A stretch of DNA of 64,000 nucleotides from an uncultured Acetobacteraceae bacterium (GTDB taxonomy: Bacteria; Pseudomonadota; Alphaproteobacteria; Acetobacterales; Acetobacteraceae), in NCBI GenBank assembly GCA_903924985.1, contig CAIYDT010000056.1, positions 1 to 64,000 of the forward strand. The letters are read 5' to 3'. A program made the translations under genes and the position numbers. The notes under the pieces are model-generated. The model worked only from the letters and a program-made list of their open reading frames with translations. It ran no database searches and had not been told where the DNA came from. Each line of letters opens with the position of its first letter. Within the stretch, counting starts at the first letter, position 1. Positions 45,702 through 55,079 of the stretch are shown here, piece after piece.

Positions 45702-47731
45702 AGGGTTGGCTTCGCCATCTGCCGGCCTGCCTGGGCGTCGCGCTGCTATTGGGCGCCATCTATGTGGTGCAGCAAGAGTTCCGCCACCTGAAGCTGAAGG
45801 ATATCGGGGTGGCGATGCGTGCCATTCCGGTCGCCGCGCTGGCATTTTCCTTCGTCTGGACCATCCTGTCCTACTTCATCCTCACCTTCTACGACCGGCT
45901 CGGCACCATCTACGCCGGGCACAAGGTCAGCTACGGGCGGGTCGCTTTCGCCTCGTTCTGCGCCTACTCGCTGTCGCATAATCTGGGGTTCGCTGCCGTC
46001 TCGGGCGCCGCCGTTCGTTACCGGCTATACGCGCATTGGGGGCTGACGCCGCTGCAAATCGGCAAGACGGTCGCGTTCTGCAGCCTGACCTTCGCGCTGG
46101 GCGGTTTGGTGCTGGGCGGCTTCATCCTGTTCATGGAGCCGCATTCGATCCCGTTCTTCGGGCAGCATCTGCCGGTGCCGGCGCTATACGGGATCGGCGT
46201 GCTGCTGTGGGCGTTCGTGATCGGCTACGTCACGCTCTCCCGCGTCGTCGGCCCGTTCCGGGTGCTGGGGCACGATATCGCGCTGCCGGGCTGGCGCATG
46301 GCAATGCTGCAGGTGGTGCTGGCGACGGTGGATGTAGCGACCACCGCCACCATTTTCTATGCGCTGCTGCCCCAGGCGCCCGGGCTGACATGGCTGATCT
46401 TTCTGGGCGTGTATGTGTCGTCCTACACCGCCGGCCTGGCCGCCAATTTGCCGGGAGGCATCGGGGTGTTCGACACCGCCATGTTGTTCGGGCTGTCCCC
46501 CTATTTGGACGCCCCGCAGATCGTCGGCGCGATCGTCATCTTCCGGCTGTTCTACTACATCATCCCGCTATTCCTGGCCGGCGCGCTGTTTGCCGGCAAT
46601 GAGATCGTGCTGCGTGGCGGCGGATTGCTGCGGCACGTCGCGCGCCTGTCCGGTCCGCAGGCGATCGGCCGTTGGAGCGAGCCCGATTTCGCCGTCACCG
46701 CCGCCACCGGCGCGGTGGGGCTATGCGGCACGGTGCTGCTGTTCCTGGGCGTGCTGGCGCCCGTGCCAGTCGCGGATTTTGCCTGGCTGGACGCCGACTA
46801 CGTGGAAATCGTGGTGCGCGCCGGCGCCTTTATCCCCTCGCTGATCGGGGCGGGGCTGGTGGTGATGGCCATCGGGCTGTCGCACCGGGTGAACCTCGCC
46901 TGGGGGCTGGCCACGCTGCTGCTGATCGCGGGTGCCGCGTTCACCGCCACGCAGGACGACCTGTTGTGGGTGTCGGCCGTGCTGATCCTGACGGTGATGC
47001 TGGTGGCGCCGTTCAGAGCACATTTCTACCGCCATGCCAGCCTTCTCAGCGGGCCCTTGGAGCCGTCCAGTGCGGTGTCGCTGTTCGTGCTGGCGTTCAG
47101 CCTGATCGGATTGGCCACCACAAGGCCGCACATGCGGGCGATCACCAACGACGCGTGGTGGGCGATCGCCCTGTCGCCCGCGGTGCCGCATTCCGTGCGC
47201 TTCACCGTTGCCACGGCGGTCATCCTGGCGCTGTTCGCGATCTGGTGGCTGGTGCGGCCCGGCCGGGTGCGGTTCCTGCCCTGGGACGACGCGACCCGCC
47301 GTCGGCTGATCGCAGTCGGTGGGGCAGCCGGCTACAATGCCGCGGTCGTGCCCGCCGATGGTGTCGTGATGGGCGAGGCGCAGCGCGCCGCCATCCCCTT
47401 CCGTCGCGTCGGACCGGTGCTGCTGGGGCTGGGCGACCCGGTTGGGCAGGAAGCGGATCGCGTGTCGGCGATATGGCGCCTGCGCGATTTGGCCCGTCAG
47501 GAAGGCCTGGACCCCGCATTCTGGCGTACCGGGTCCGACCTGCTGAAGGTCTACGGCGATATCGGCCTGACCGCGCTGCCGCTGACGGCCGACGGGAGCC
47601 CGATGCTGGCCTTCGAGGAACCCTTGGACGAAGACCCATCCCGGATGTTTCTGGTGTGCATGGCGGAGCGGGATCTGACGGCGCTGCTGCCGCTGCTCCC
47701 ACGCCTCGTGGAGTTCAAAGCTGTTACCTGA
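45698..47731 (+). CDS. MprF-like membrane protein with incomplete lysyl-transferase domain
   Basis: 677 residues. The first ~510 are a flippase-type region with about fourteen membrane segments, of the lysylphosphatidylglycerol synthase N-terminal family ([38 protein letters not shown]). After them, residues about 545-620 match the first part of the cytoplasmic DUF2156 transferase domain ([30 protein letters not shown]). The second GNAT-like half that binds Lys-tRNA in MprF is missing; the last 50 residues are unlike it. Full MprF is 840-870 residues. It may therefore only flip lipids or transfer by another mechanism. Coupled to lysK by a 4-nt overlap. Confidence 0.85.
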   Translation: MKGWLRHLPACLGVALLLGAIYVVQQEFRHLKLKDIGVAMRAIPVAALAFSFVWTILSYFILTFYDRLGTIYAGHKVSYGRVAFASFCAYSLSHNLGFAAVSGAAVRYRLYAHWGLTPLQIGKTVAFCSLTFALGGLVLGGFILFMEPHSIPFFGQHLPVPALYGIGVLLWAFVIGYVTLSRVVGPFRVLGHDIALPGWRMAMLQVVLATVDVATTATIFYALLPQAPGLTWLIFLGVYVSSYTAGLAANLPGGIGVFDTAMLFGLSPYLDAPQIVGAIVIFRLFYYIIPLFLAGALFAGNEIVLRGGGLLRHVARLSGPQAIGRWSEPDFAVTAATGAVGLCGTVLLFLGVLAPVPVADFAWLDADYVEIVVRAGAFIPSLIGAGLVVMAIGLSHRVNLAWGLATLLLIAGAAFTATQDDLLWVSAVLILTVMLVAPFRAHFYRHASLLSGPLEPSSAVSLFVLAFSLIGLATTRPHMRAITNDAWWAIALSPAVPHSVRFTVATAVILALFAIWWLVRPGRVRFLPWDDATRRRLIAVGGAAGYNAAVVPADGVVMGEAQRAAIPFRRVGPVLLGLGDPVGQEADRVSAIWRLRDLARQEGLDPAFWRTGSDLLKVYGDIGLTALPLTADGSPMLAFEEPLDEDPSRMFLVCMAERDLTALLPLLPRLVEFKAVT

Positions 47732-47801
47732 ACTGGCCGCGCTGGTCGCTGCCGTTGCCGCTGGGTTCGCGGCGTTTCTGATTACGCGGCAAGCGCGTGC
47801 C

Positions 47802-49031
47802 ATGGAGCATTTGCGTCTGCTGGCGGAGCAATCGTTGGCCGGTGCCAGGGGTGAAGCCGAGACAACCCGAGCGACGGTACGAGCGGTCGAAGCGGAGAAT
47901 ATAAGGCGGCTGACCGAGTTGCGCGGCGGCTTCGACATGGCGACGGAACAACTCCGCACCGTGCTGTCGCGCGAGCAAGGGGAGCTGAGGCTGGCTCTGG
48001 CGGAAAGCGAGCGCAAATCCAGCGAGCAAATCGGCGTTCAGTTCGAAACCACCCGCACCATGGTGGAAGCCAAGCTCAAGGAAATCCGGGAGGGCAACGA
48101 AGCCAAGCTGGCGGAAATCCAGAAGACCGTGAACGAGCAACTGCACGAAGCGGTCGAAAAACAGATGAAGACCAGCTTCGAGCGGGTGATCGACCAGTTT
48201 ACCGCCGTGCAGAAGGCCATGGGCGACGTGCAGGCGGTGACGGCGCAGATCGGCGACATCAAGCGGTTGTTCGGCAACGTGAAGACCCGCGGCGGCTGGG
48301 GGGAGGCGCAGGTGCGCGCCATGCTCGACGACGTGCTGCCGGAGGGCACCTACCACACCAACCACAAGATACGGTCGGACTCCGACGACATGGTGGAGTT
48401 CGCCGTGATCATGCCGATGCGCGGCGAGAAAGAACACCGCCCGCTGCTGCCGATCGACGCCAAATTTCCGGTCGAGGATTACGAGCGATTACTGGCGGCC
48501 TCCGACGCGGGCGACGCGGAAGGCGAACGCGCCGCCAGCCGCGGGTTGGATCGGCGTATCCGCGATGAGGCCAGGAAGATCCACACGAAGTATATTTACC
48601 CGCCCGTTACGGTGGAATTCGCGATTTTGTATCTGCCCACGGATTCCTTGTACGCGGAGGTCGCGCGCATTCCTGGGTTGATCGACGATGTCGGGCGCGA
48701 TTTCAAAGTGCTGGTGATGGGGCCAAGCTTGTTCCCGGCGCTGTTAAAGACGGTGCATTTGGGATTTTTGACGCTGGCGCTGGAGCAGAAGGCGGATCTG
48801 ATCCGCGATTTGCTGGGCGCGACGCGGACGGAAATGCTGAAAATGGATAGCGTCCTGGAACGGTTGTCCAAGAACGCCGGCACCATGTCCAAAACGATCG
48901 ACGACGCTCGGCGGCGGACCCGAGCGGTGAGCCGGAAACTGCGCGGGGTGGAGGAGCTGGACGCGGTGGCGGCGGACCGGCTGTTGGAGTTGGAGGCTCT
49001 GGATGCCGTCGATGAGGAGGGGGAGGCGTAG
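47802..49031 (+). CDS. rmuC: DNA recombination protein RmuC
   Basis: RmuC limits inversions and has a nuclease-like domain. From ATG 47802: 409 residues with a long coiled coil (about 10-125), then NVKTRGGWGEAQVRAMLDDV, MPMRGEKEHRPLLPIDAKFP with the catalytic-core Asp-x-Lys, and IYPPVTVEFAILYLPTDSLY. RmuC normally begins with a membrane helix. The codons upstream of 47802 encode exactly such a helix (LAALVAAVAAGFAAFLITRQ), but the frame offers no ATG, GTG or TTG back to its stop at 47676. CTG 47721, 7 nt after TGGAG, is the likely true start, giving 436 residues. Confidence 0.88.
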   Translation: MEHLRLLAEQSLAGARGEAETTRATVRAVEAENIRRLTELRGGFDMATEQLRTVLSREQGELRLALAESERKSSEQIGVQFETTRTMVEAKLKEIREGNEAKLAEIQKTVNEQLHEAVEKQMKTSFERVIDQFTAVQKAMGDVQAVTAQIGDIKRLFGNVKTRGGWGEAQVRAMLDDVLPEGTYHTNHKIRSDSDDMVEFAVIMPMRGEKEHRPLLPIDAKFPVEDYERLLAASDAGDAEGERAASRGLDRRIRDEARKIHTKYIYPPVTVEFAILYLPTDSLYAEVARIPGLIDDVGRDFKVLVMGPSLFPALLKTVHLGFLTLALEQKADLIRDLLGATRTEMLKMDSVLERLSKNAGTMSKTIDDARRRTRAVSRKLRGVEELDAVAADRLLELEALDAVDEEGEA

Positions 49032-49067
49032 AGACCCGATCGGCTTCGAGCTTGCGGTTGCCAATCA

Positions 49068-49086
49068 ATGCGCATAGCGTGCGCAT
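49068..49086. promoter_or_regulatory. operator-like dyad before ccdA
   Basis: ATGCGCA and TGCGCAT form a perfect 7-bp dyad with a 5-nt spacer, ending 13 nt before the ccdA start codon. CcdA-CcdB complexes repress their own promoters at such sites in known systems; here it overlaps the ribosome-binding region. Confidence 0.5.
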
Positions 49087-49099
49087 GGAGGCCTTAGCC

Positions 49100-49345
49100 A
49101 TGAATCGTATGCCACGGGGCACCAGGCGGCCGGTTAACCTGACCCTGAGCGAGGACGTCGTGCGGGAAGCGCGCCTTCTCACGCGCAACCTCTCCGACAC
49201 TGTCGAAACGCTGCTGTCGGAGTATGTTGCCGCGGAGCGAGCCAACCGTGCCGACCGGGAGCGGCGGATCGAGAATACGATCAACATGGCGAATGCCCAC
49301 TACGTAGAACTCGGCATCGTCGGTGCCGAGTACTCTCCAGTTTAA
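49100..49345 (+). CDS. ccdA: type II antitoxin CcdA family
   Basis: 81-residue antitoxin: ribbon-helix-helix N-terminus (RRPVNLTLSEDVVREARLLT) that binds the operator, and a disordered C-terminal half that wraps CcdB (ERRIENTINMANAHYVELGI). GGAGG lies 8 nt upstream of ATG 49100, which is preferred over ATG 49085. Stop and ccdB start overlap by one base. Confidence 0.88.
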   Translation: MNRMPRGTRRPVNLTLSEDVVREARLLTRNLSDTVETLLSEYVAAERANRADRERRIENTINMANAHYVELGIVGAEYSPV

Positions 49346-49659
49346 TGGAACAGTTCAGCGTTCACCGCACCCTGGGCAGGCGCCGGCAGGCGGCGCCCTT
49401 TCTGGTGATTGTTCAATCCGAGCGGCTTGCCGGATTGGCGACCCGCGTCGTCATTCCGCTTATCCCCGGCTATGCAGGCGAGTTCGATGCCGATCTGGCG
49501 CCGGTCTTGGAAATCGAGGGTCTTCCCCTCCGTTTGGCCCCCTGGCAAATCTTCACCATTCCGGTTGGCGCCCTCGGCCCGGCCGTGGGATCGCTGGCCA
49601 CCGATACCGATAGCGCTATGATTATCCGGGCAATCGACGCGCTGATTAGCCAAGATTAG
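49345..49659 (+). CDS. ccdB: type II toxin CcdB family
   Basis: 104-residue toxin of the CcdB fold (MEQFSVHR start, FLVIVQSERLAGLATRVVIP, final helix IIRAIDALIS). CcdB poisons DNA gyrase; chromosomal copies can be weak. The C-terminal residues that contact gyrase in plasmid F CcdB (Trp-Gly-Ile) are not obvious: the end is DALISQD, so activity may be reduced. Coupled to ccdA. Confidence 0.88.
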   Translation: MEQFSVHRTLGRRRQAAPFLVIVQSERLAGLATRVVIPLIPGYAGEFDADLAPVLEIEGLPLRLAPWQIFTIPVGALGPAVGSLATDTDSAMIIRAIDALISQD

Positions 49660-49758
49660 CGCTGACTGGCCCGTCCGCCGGGATTTGCCATCCCGCCACG
49701 CCCCGCTACATTGCCCGGGACAGCGCGGGCCCTCCTGCCCGCCGGAGGGAACCAAAAG

Positions 49759-50922
49759 ATGATTACGCAATTCGACAGCTCCTACGTCGGTCACGTCGAC
49801 ATGGAAAACGTCGGCTACGCCGGCACGCCTATCAACGACCGCTTCTATGCCAACGACGTGCTTCTCACCGGCCTGAGCAAAGCCGAAGCGCAAGCCCGCC
49901 TCATGGACAAGCTTGGCTACGGCGCCCTGTGGATGGCCGAGCACCACTTCCAGCCGGAGGGGACGGAGACGCTGCCGAACATCATCCTGCTGGCGATGCA
50001 CCTGGTGCACTGCACCGAACGGCTGAAGATCGGCACCGGCTTCAACATCGTCCCGATGTGGCACCCGCTGCGCCTGGCCGAGGACTACGCGGTGGCCGAT
50101 TTCCTGTCGAAGGGGCGCATCATCTTCGGTGTCGGCCGCGGCTACCACACACGCGAGGTCGAGACCTTCGGCTCCCCCTTGATGGATCAGGCCGCCAACC
50201 GCGAGTTGTTCGAAGAAGGCGTCGAGATCATCTTCAAAGCGTTCAACAACGAGCGCTTCTCCCACAAGGGCAAGAACTTCACGATCCCGCCCGAGGTGCC
50301 GTATCGCGGCTATACCCTGAAGGAATTGACCCTGGTGCCGCGGCCGCGACACCTGCCGGTGGAATGCTGGCAGCCGATCCAGGGCGGATCGATGCGCGCG
50401 CTGGAATTCATGGCCAAGCATGGCATCCAGGGCATGGTCGGCGGCGGCTCGGCCGAGGGCGGCATCGTCGACAAGCTGGTCGCCGACTGGATCGCCGCGC
50501 ACAAGAAGGTCAAAGGGATGGACATTATCCCTGGCGAACGTCTGGCGATCGGCTTCCAGTTCCACATCGCGAAAAGCAAGGAAGACGGCATTCGCGAGGC
50601 GCACAAATACTACGAAGAGAACATGAAAATGTTCGGCGAACTGCGCCTGGCCCGTTCGTTGAGCGACGAGCAGGTCGTAGCGATGCGCGATCCCAAGACG
50701 GCAGTGCATGCCAAGCTGCCGACGCTGGACGACGCGGTGCGCAATGGCGGGTTCCTGACCGGCTCCCCGGCGGAAATCATCGACCAGCTCAAGGCGTTGG
50801 AAAAGCGCCTGCCGGGCCTGAAGCGCATCACCGTCAATCAGCCGCTCAGCCTGCCGGGGGCAATGGCCCTGGAGCAGTTGGAGTGGTTCGCGAAAGACGT
50901 GATGCCGGCGTTCAAGGGGTAA
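49759..50922 (+). CDS. LLM-class flavin-dependent oxidoreductase
   Basis: 387-residue bacterial luciferase-like monooxygenase: LGYGALWMAEHHFQPEGTE, LKIGTGFNIVPMWHPLRLAE and SKGRIIFGVGRGYHTREVET are the FMN/F420 barrel motifs. GGAGGG precedes ATG 49759. Begins a string of four catabolic genes whose second and third members are enolase-superfamily dehydratases; its substrate is unknown. Confidence 0.88.
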   Translation: MITQFDSSYVGHVDMENVGYAGTPINDRFYANDVLLTGLSKAEAQARLMDKLGYGALWMAEHHFQPEGTETLPNIILLAMHLVHCTERLKIGTGFNIVPMWHPLRLAEDYAVADFLSKGRIIFGVGRGYHTREVETFGSPLMDQAANRELFEEGVEIIFKAFNNERFSHKGKNFTIPPEVPYRGYTLKELTLVPRPRHLPVECWQPIQGGSMRALEFMAKHGIQGMVGGGSAEGGIVDKLVADWIAAHKKVKGMDIIPGERLAIGFQFHIAKSKEDGIREAHKYYEENMKMFGELRLARSLSDEQVVAMRDPKTAVHAKLPTLDDAVRNGGFLTGSPAEIIDQLKALEKRLPGLKRITVNQPLSLPGAMALEQLEWFAKDVMPAFKG

Positions 50923-50928
50923 TCACCC

Positions 50929-52020
50929 ATGAAGATCGCATCCATCGAGGTCAGCGTCCTCCGGGTCGCGTTGGACAACCCGTATACCGCGGCGGGGCGG
51001 GCGGTGGATGCGAACTGGCATGTGATGGCCGAGGTCACGACCACCGACGGTGTGCGTGGCTTCGGCTACATCGTGGCATTGCGGGAAATGTTCGTGCGGG
51101 CGGTTGCCTCGGCCACGCACGAACTCGGACGTTTGGTCGTCGGCATGAATGTGCTGGAAGCCGAGGCCGCATGGCAGCGCATGGTCAAAGCCGGGGACTG
51201 GATCGGACCGGGCGGGTTGTTGAACTACGCGATCTGCCCGATCGACATCGCCATCTGGGACGCTGCCGGGAAGACATTGGGCCAGCCGGTGTCCCGCCTT
51301 TTGGGCGGTGCCCGCGATCGTCTGCCGGCCTATGCCAGCGACGGCTTCTGGTATTCGCTGTCGCTTGAAGAATTGGCGGCCTCCGCCCGCAAGGCGTACG
51401 GTCAGGGATTCCGAGCGATGAAACTGCGCGTGGGCAACGAGAAAAACCCGGCGGGGGAAGTCGCTCGGGTTCAGGCAGTCCGTGACGCCGTAGGGCCGGA
51501 TGTTTCGATCATGGTGGACGCCACGGAAATCTGGACGTTGGACAAAGCCATGCGTACCGGACGGGCGTTGCAGGAGGCTGGGATTTCCTGGCTGGAAGAC
51601 CCGATCGTGCACACCGACAACGACGGTATGGGACGTATCACCGCCGCGCTGGATACTTTGGTCGCGACGGGTGAGCATCTTTACGACATCGACGCCTATC
51701 GCCGGTTGCTGGAAGCCAGGGGTTGTGGGATCGCGCTGATCGACCTCGGGCGGATCGGGGGCGTGACACCCTGGCGGCATGTCGCGTCGTTGGCGCATGG
51801 GTTCGGCGCGCTGGTGGGCGGTCACGTGCTGCCGGAAATCCATATCCATTTGCTCACCGCCGTCCCGAATGCCCGGATCGTCGAGTACGTCCCGAGGTCG
51901 GCCAGGCTGCTGAAGGCGATGCCGGCGATGGATGGGGCCGACATGGTGGTGCCGGCGGGAGCCGGTTTCGGATTGGAGCTGGATCGGGACGCGGTTCGGC
52001 AATTTACCGTCACCAATTGA
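50929..52020 (+). CDS. mandelate racemase/muconate lactonizing-type enzyme (1)
   Basis: 363-residue enolase-superfamily enzyme that abstracts an alpha-proton from a carboxylate. KxR base in AMKLRVGN (Lys165, Arg167), metal ligands Asp197, Glu223 and Glu249, and on the other face Asp272 with His299 in GGHVLPEIH. This Lys/His pattern is that of the mandelate racemase and sugar-acid dehydratase groups. Follows the LLM gene by 6 nt. Confidence 0.88.
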   Translation: MKIASIEVSVLRVALDNPYTAAGRAVDANWHVMAEVTTTDGVRGFGYIVALREMFVRAVASATHELGRLVVGMNVLEAEAAWQRMVKAGDWIGPGGLLNYAICPIDIAIWDAAGKTLGQPVSRLLGGARDRLPAYASDGFWYSLSLEELAASARKAYGQGFRAMKLRVGNEKNPAGEVARVQAVRDAVGPDVSIMVDATEIWTLDKAMRTGRALQEAGISWLEDPIVHTDNDGMGRITAALDTLVATGEHLYDIDAYRRLLEARGCGIALIDLGRIGGVTPWRHVASLAHGFGALVGGHVLPEIHIHLLTAVPNARIVEYVPRSARLLKAMPAMDGADMVVPAGAGFGLELDRDAVRQFTVTN

Positions 52021-52030
52021 GGGTTTCCCC

Positions 52031-53206
52031 ATGAAAATCGTCGATATCCGTACCATTCAGTTGACCTGGAACGCGACGAATCCGTGCATGAGCGCGGGGA
52101 CCGTCAGTTCCTCCCGCAGTGCGCTGATCGTGGAGATCGAAACGGATACCGGTCTGATCGGCATCGGCGAGGCCGGCGCGGCCGGCGGCCCGCTGATCAG
52201 CACTGCCACGGTCATCGAGCACGAGCTGAAACCGCTGCTGATGGGCCGGGACCCGCTGATGATCGAGCGGCACTGGCAGACCATGTTCTCGCGGACTCGC
52301 CAGCACGGCCGGAAGGGTATCGTGATGCACGCGATGTCCGGGTTGGATATCGCGCTGTGGGACATCGCGGGCAAAGCAGCCGGGCTTCCGCTGTATAAAT
52401 TGTTTGGTGCGTACTCTGACAAAGTCGAGGTCTACGCCAGCGGCGGCTTCTACCAGCAGGGCAAGGGGTTGGCGGAACTCCAGGCGGAGACAGAAAGCTA
52501 CGTCGCACGCGGCTTTCGCGCGATGAAAATGAAAATCGGCCGCTACGATTTTACCGGCACCAATTTCCGGCAATTGCTGAACCAACCCGACCTCTGCATG
52601 GTCACCCCGGCCGAGGACCTTCAACGCGTCGCCACCGTTCGCGAGGCACTCGGGCCCAACCGTCGTCTGATGGTCGATGCCAATTGCGTCTGGAGCCCCG
52701 AGACCGCGATTAAGATCGGCCGCCAGCTGGAACAATACGACGTGTTCTGGATCGAGGAACCCGTCGCGACCGACGATATCGAAGGCAGCGCCGAAGTCGC
52801 GGCGGCATTGCCAGCCGCCATCGCCGGCTACGAAACGGAAATCGGGCTGTACGGCTACCGGGAGCTGATTACCCGCAAGGCGATCGATATCGGCCAGCCG
52901 GATCTGGTCTGGTCCGGCGGCTTCACCGAATGCCGCCGCATCGCCGCCTTCGCCCACGCGCATAACATGATGCTGTCGCCGCACTGCTTCTCCAGCGCGC
53001 TGCTGTTCATTTCCGCGTTGCACTTCGCGGCATCCATTCCGAACGCGCTGATGATCGAGTGGGATCAGACGCCGCACGCCCTTCGCACCGAACTGCTGAA
53101 CGAACCCTTCGATTACGACGGCGTCGGGTTCATGCGGTTGCCCACCGCGCCCGGCCTGGGTGTGACATTGAACCGCGATACCATCGAGCGGTACAGGGTG
53201 GGCTGA
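52031..53206 (+). CDS. mandelate racemase/muconate lactonizing-type enzyme (2)
   Basis: 391-residue enolase-superfamily enzyme, different from its neighbour: KxK in AMKMKIGRYD (Lys166, Lys168), metal ligands Asp216, Glu242 and Glu268, and His318 in MLSPHCFSSA. It carries a 20-residue insert after KxK (TGTNFRQLLNQPDLCMV). GGGTTTC precedes ATG 52031 rather than a strong ribosome site. Likely a sugar- or hydroxy-acid dehydratase. Tightly packed between the first enzyme and CocE. Confidence 0.88.
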   Translation: MKIVDIRTIQLTWNATNPCMSAGTVSSSRSALIVEIETDTGLIGIGEAGAAGGPLISTATVIEHELKPLLMGRDPLMIERHWQTMFSRTRQHGRKGIVMHAMSGLDIALWDIAGKAAGLPLYKLFGAYSDKVEVYASGGFYQQGKGLAELQAETESYVARGFRAMKMKIGRYDFTGTNFRQLLNQPDLCMVTPAEDLQRVATVREALGPNRRLMVDANCVWSPETAIKIGRQLEQYDVFWIEEPVATDDIEGSAEVAAALPAAIAGYETEIGLYGYRELITRKAIDIGQPDLVWSGGFTECRRIAAFAHAHNMMLSPHCFSSALLFISALHFAASIPNALMIEWDQTPHALRTELLNEPFDYDGVGFMRLPTAPGLGVTLNRDTIERYRVG

Positions 53207-53212
53207 TATGCC

Positions 53213-55075
53213 ATGAATGTCGCCCGTCCCGCGCGCTCCCCGATCACCAACGGCGTCGCTACGCTGCACGATATCATCGTGACAATGCGCGACGGCGCGC
53301 GCCTCGCGACCGATGTGTACCTGCCGGCCAAGGACGGCGCTCTGCTGCCCGGGCCTTTCCCCGTGGTGCTGGAGCGCACGCCGTACCTGAAAACCCGCAA
53401 CCAGACCAACACGCCGGACGGCGCCTTCTGGGCCAGCCGGGGCTACGCCTTCGTCACGCAAGATTGCCGCGGCCGGCATAAATCCGACGGCGTCTTCATC
53501 TCCTACCCGGTGGAGGGCGACGATGGCGTCGACACCATGGGCTGGATCATGAAACAGCCCTGGTGCAACGGCAAAGTCGCCGTCACGGGATCGAGCTATT
53601 ATGCCTCCACCGCGCAGGCGATCCTGTGCCGCAATCCGCCGGGGCTGGCCGCCGCCGTGATCCGCGTCGGTGCCGGCGATTATCATGAGGACGGCGCCTG
53701 GTCGGGCGGCGCCTTCCAGATGACGCACAACGTCAATTACGCGCTCGGTTTGGCGGCTTTGGGCAAAGAATCACTGGCTAATTCCGCCGTGCAGAAGGCC
53801 TTCGAAAAAGCCCTGGAAACCAAGGAAGCATTCAAGTTGATGCAGCGTTCCCCGCTGGGAGCAGGCCAGTCGGTGATGGCACTGGCGCCGACCTATGACG
53901 GTTGGTACCAGGAATGGCAGAACCACGAACTCTACGACGAATACTGGAAACAGGACGGCTACCGGTTCGACTACCGCAATGCGCCCGACGTGCCTATTCT
54001 GTTGATCGGCACCTGGTACGACGAATTCCTCGGCGGCATGCTGGACGCCTACACGGGCTACGCCGAGGGCAAAACCGCGCCCGTGCAAATGGTGATGGGC
54101 GGCGGGTTCCACTCCTCGGTCTACACGATGGCCACCGTCGCGGGGGACGTGGATTTCGGTCCGAACCTGCCGATGGATGTGCCTGGCATGATCCTGCAAT
54201 GGTTCGACCAATACGTGAAAGGCGCCGATCGAGGTCCGCGGAACAGCCGTTTGTTTCACGCCTTCCGCATCGAATGCGGCAATGGCGAGAAAACCAAATC
54301 CGGCAACCTACAAGCCGCTGGCTCCTGGCAGGTTTTTTCCCAATGGCCCCCCGCCGATGCCACTGCGCAGAAATTCCACCTGTCCCCGGATTACGTCCTG
54401 ACGCTGAAGGCTCCGGCGAAGGGTGCGCTTAGCTACGATCACGACCCGGCTAACCCTGTTCCGACGATCGGCGGCAATGTCAGCTCCGGCCTGCAAATCG
54501 TGCGTGCCGGTCCCGCCGATCAGCGCGGCGACCTGACGCTGCTGCAATGCAACGATACGCATCCGCTTGCAGAACGGCCGGACGTACTCAGCTTCTCCAC
54601 GCCGCCGCTAACCAAGGACACCGAAGTCTCCGGTCCGGTGACCGTAACGCTGTATGTGTCATCCTCCGCCGTCGATACCGACTTCACTGCCAAGCTGGTG
54701 GACCATTACCCGCCCAGCCCCGATTACCCCGATGGCTACGCCATGAATATCGCCGACGGCATCGTACGTGCCCGCCTGCGCCATTTCTCGCAGCAAGGCC
54801 CTGGCTACCGCAGGCTGTATGCCCAACGGGAGGAGCCTCTGATGCCCGGCGAAATCGTGGAGGTCACCATCGACCTCTGGTCTACCAGCGTGTTGTTCAA
54901 GGCGGGCCATCGCATCCGTCTGGATATCGCCAGCAGCAATTTTCCGCGTTTCGACGTGAACCCCAACACCGGCGAGAAATTCGCCGAACGCCGATTGCCG
55001 CCGATAACGGCGCGCAATACCATCCATATGGGGCCCGATCATCCGTCTCATATTTCTCTCCCGATCCGGGGCTGA
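53213..55075 (+). CDS. CocE/NonD-family hydrolase
   Basis: 620-residue alpha/beta hydrolase of the X-Pro dipeptidyl-peptidase/cocaine esterase group: VTMRDGARLATDVYLPA, TQDCRGRHKSDGVF, nucleophile in VTGSSYYASTAQ, and C-terminal jelly-roll (VSGPVTVTLYVSSSAVDTDF TAKLVD, GHRIRLDIASSNFPRFDVNP). No signal peptide, so intracellular. Possible role: hydrolysis of an ester or acyl amide upstream of the dehydratases. Confidence 0.9.
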   Translation: MNVARPARSPITNGVATLHDIIVTMRDGARLATDVYLPAKDGALLPGPFPVVLERTPYLKTRNQTNTPDGAFWASRGYAFVTQDCRGRHKSDGVFISYPVEGDDGVDTMGWIMKQPWCNGKVAVTGSSYYASTAQAILCRNPPGLAAAVIRVGAGDYHEDGAWSGGAFQMTHNVNYALGLAALGKESLANSAVQKAFEKALETKEAFKLMQRSPLGAGQSVMALAPTYDGWYQEWQNHELYDEYWKQDGYRFDYRNAPDVPILLIGTWYDEFLGGMLDAYTGYAEGKTAPVQMVMGGGFHSSVYTMATVAGDVDFGPNLPMDVPGMILQWFDQYVKGADRGPRNSRLFHAFRIECGNGEKTKSGNLQAAGSWQVFSQWPPADATAQKFHLSPDYVLTLKAPAKGALSYDHDPANPVPTIGGNVSSGLQIVRAGPADQRGDLTLLQCNDTHPLAERPDVLSFSTPPLTKDTEVSGPVTVTLYVSSSAVDTDFTAKLVDHYPPSPDYPDGYAMNIADGIVRARLRHFSQQGPGYRRLYAQREEPLMPGEIVEVTIDLWSTSVLFKAGHRIRLDIASSNFPRFDVNPNTGEKFAERRLPPITARNTIHMGPDHPSHISLPIRG

Positions 55076-55079
55076 ACGC

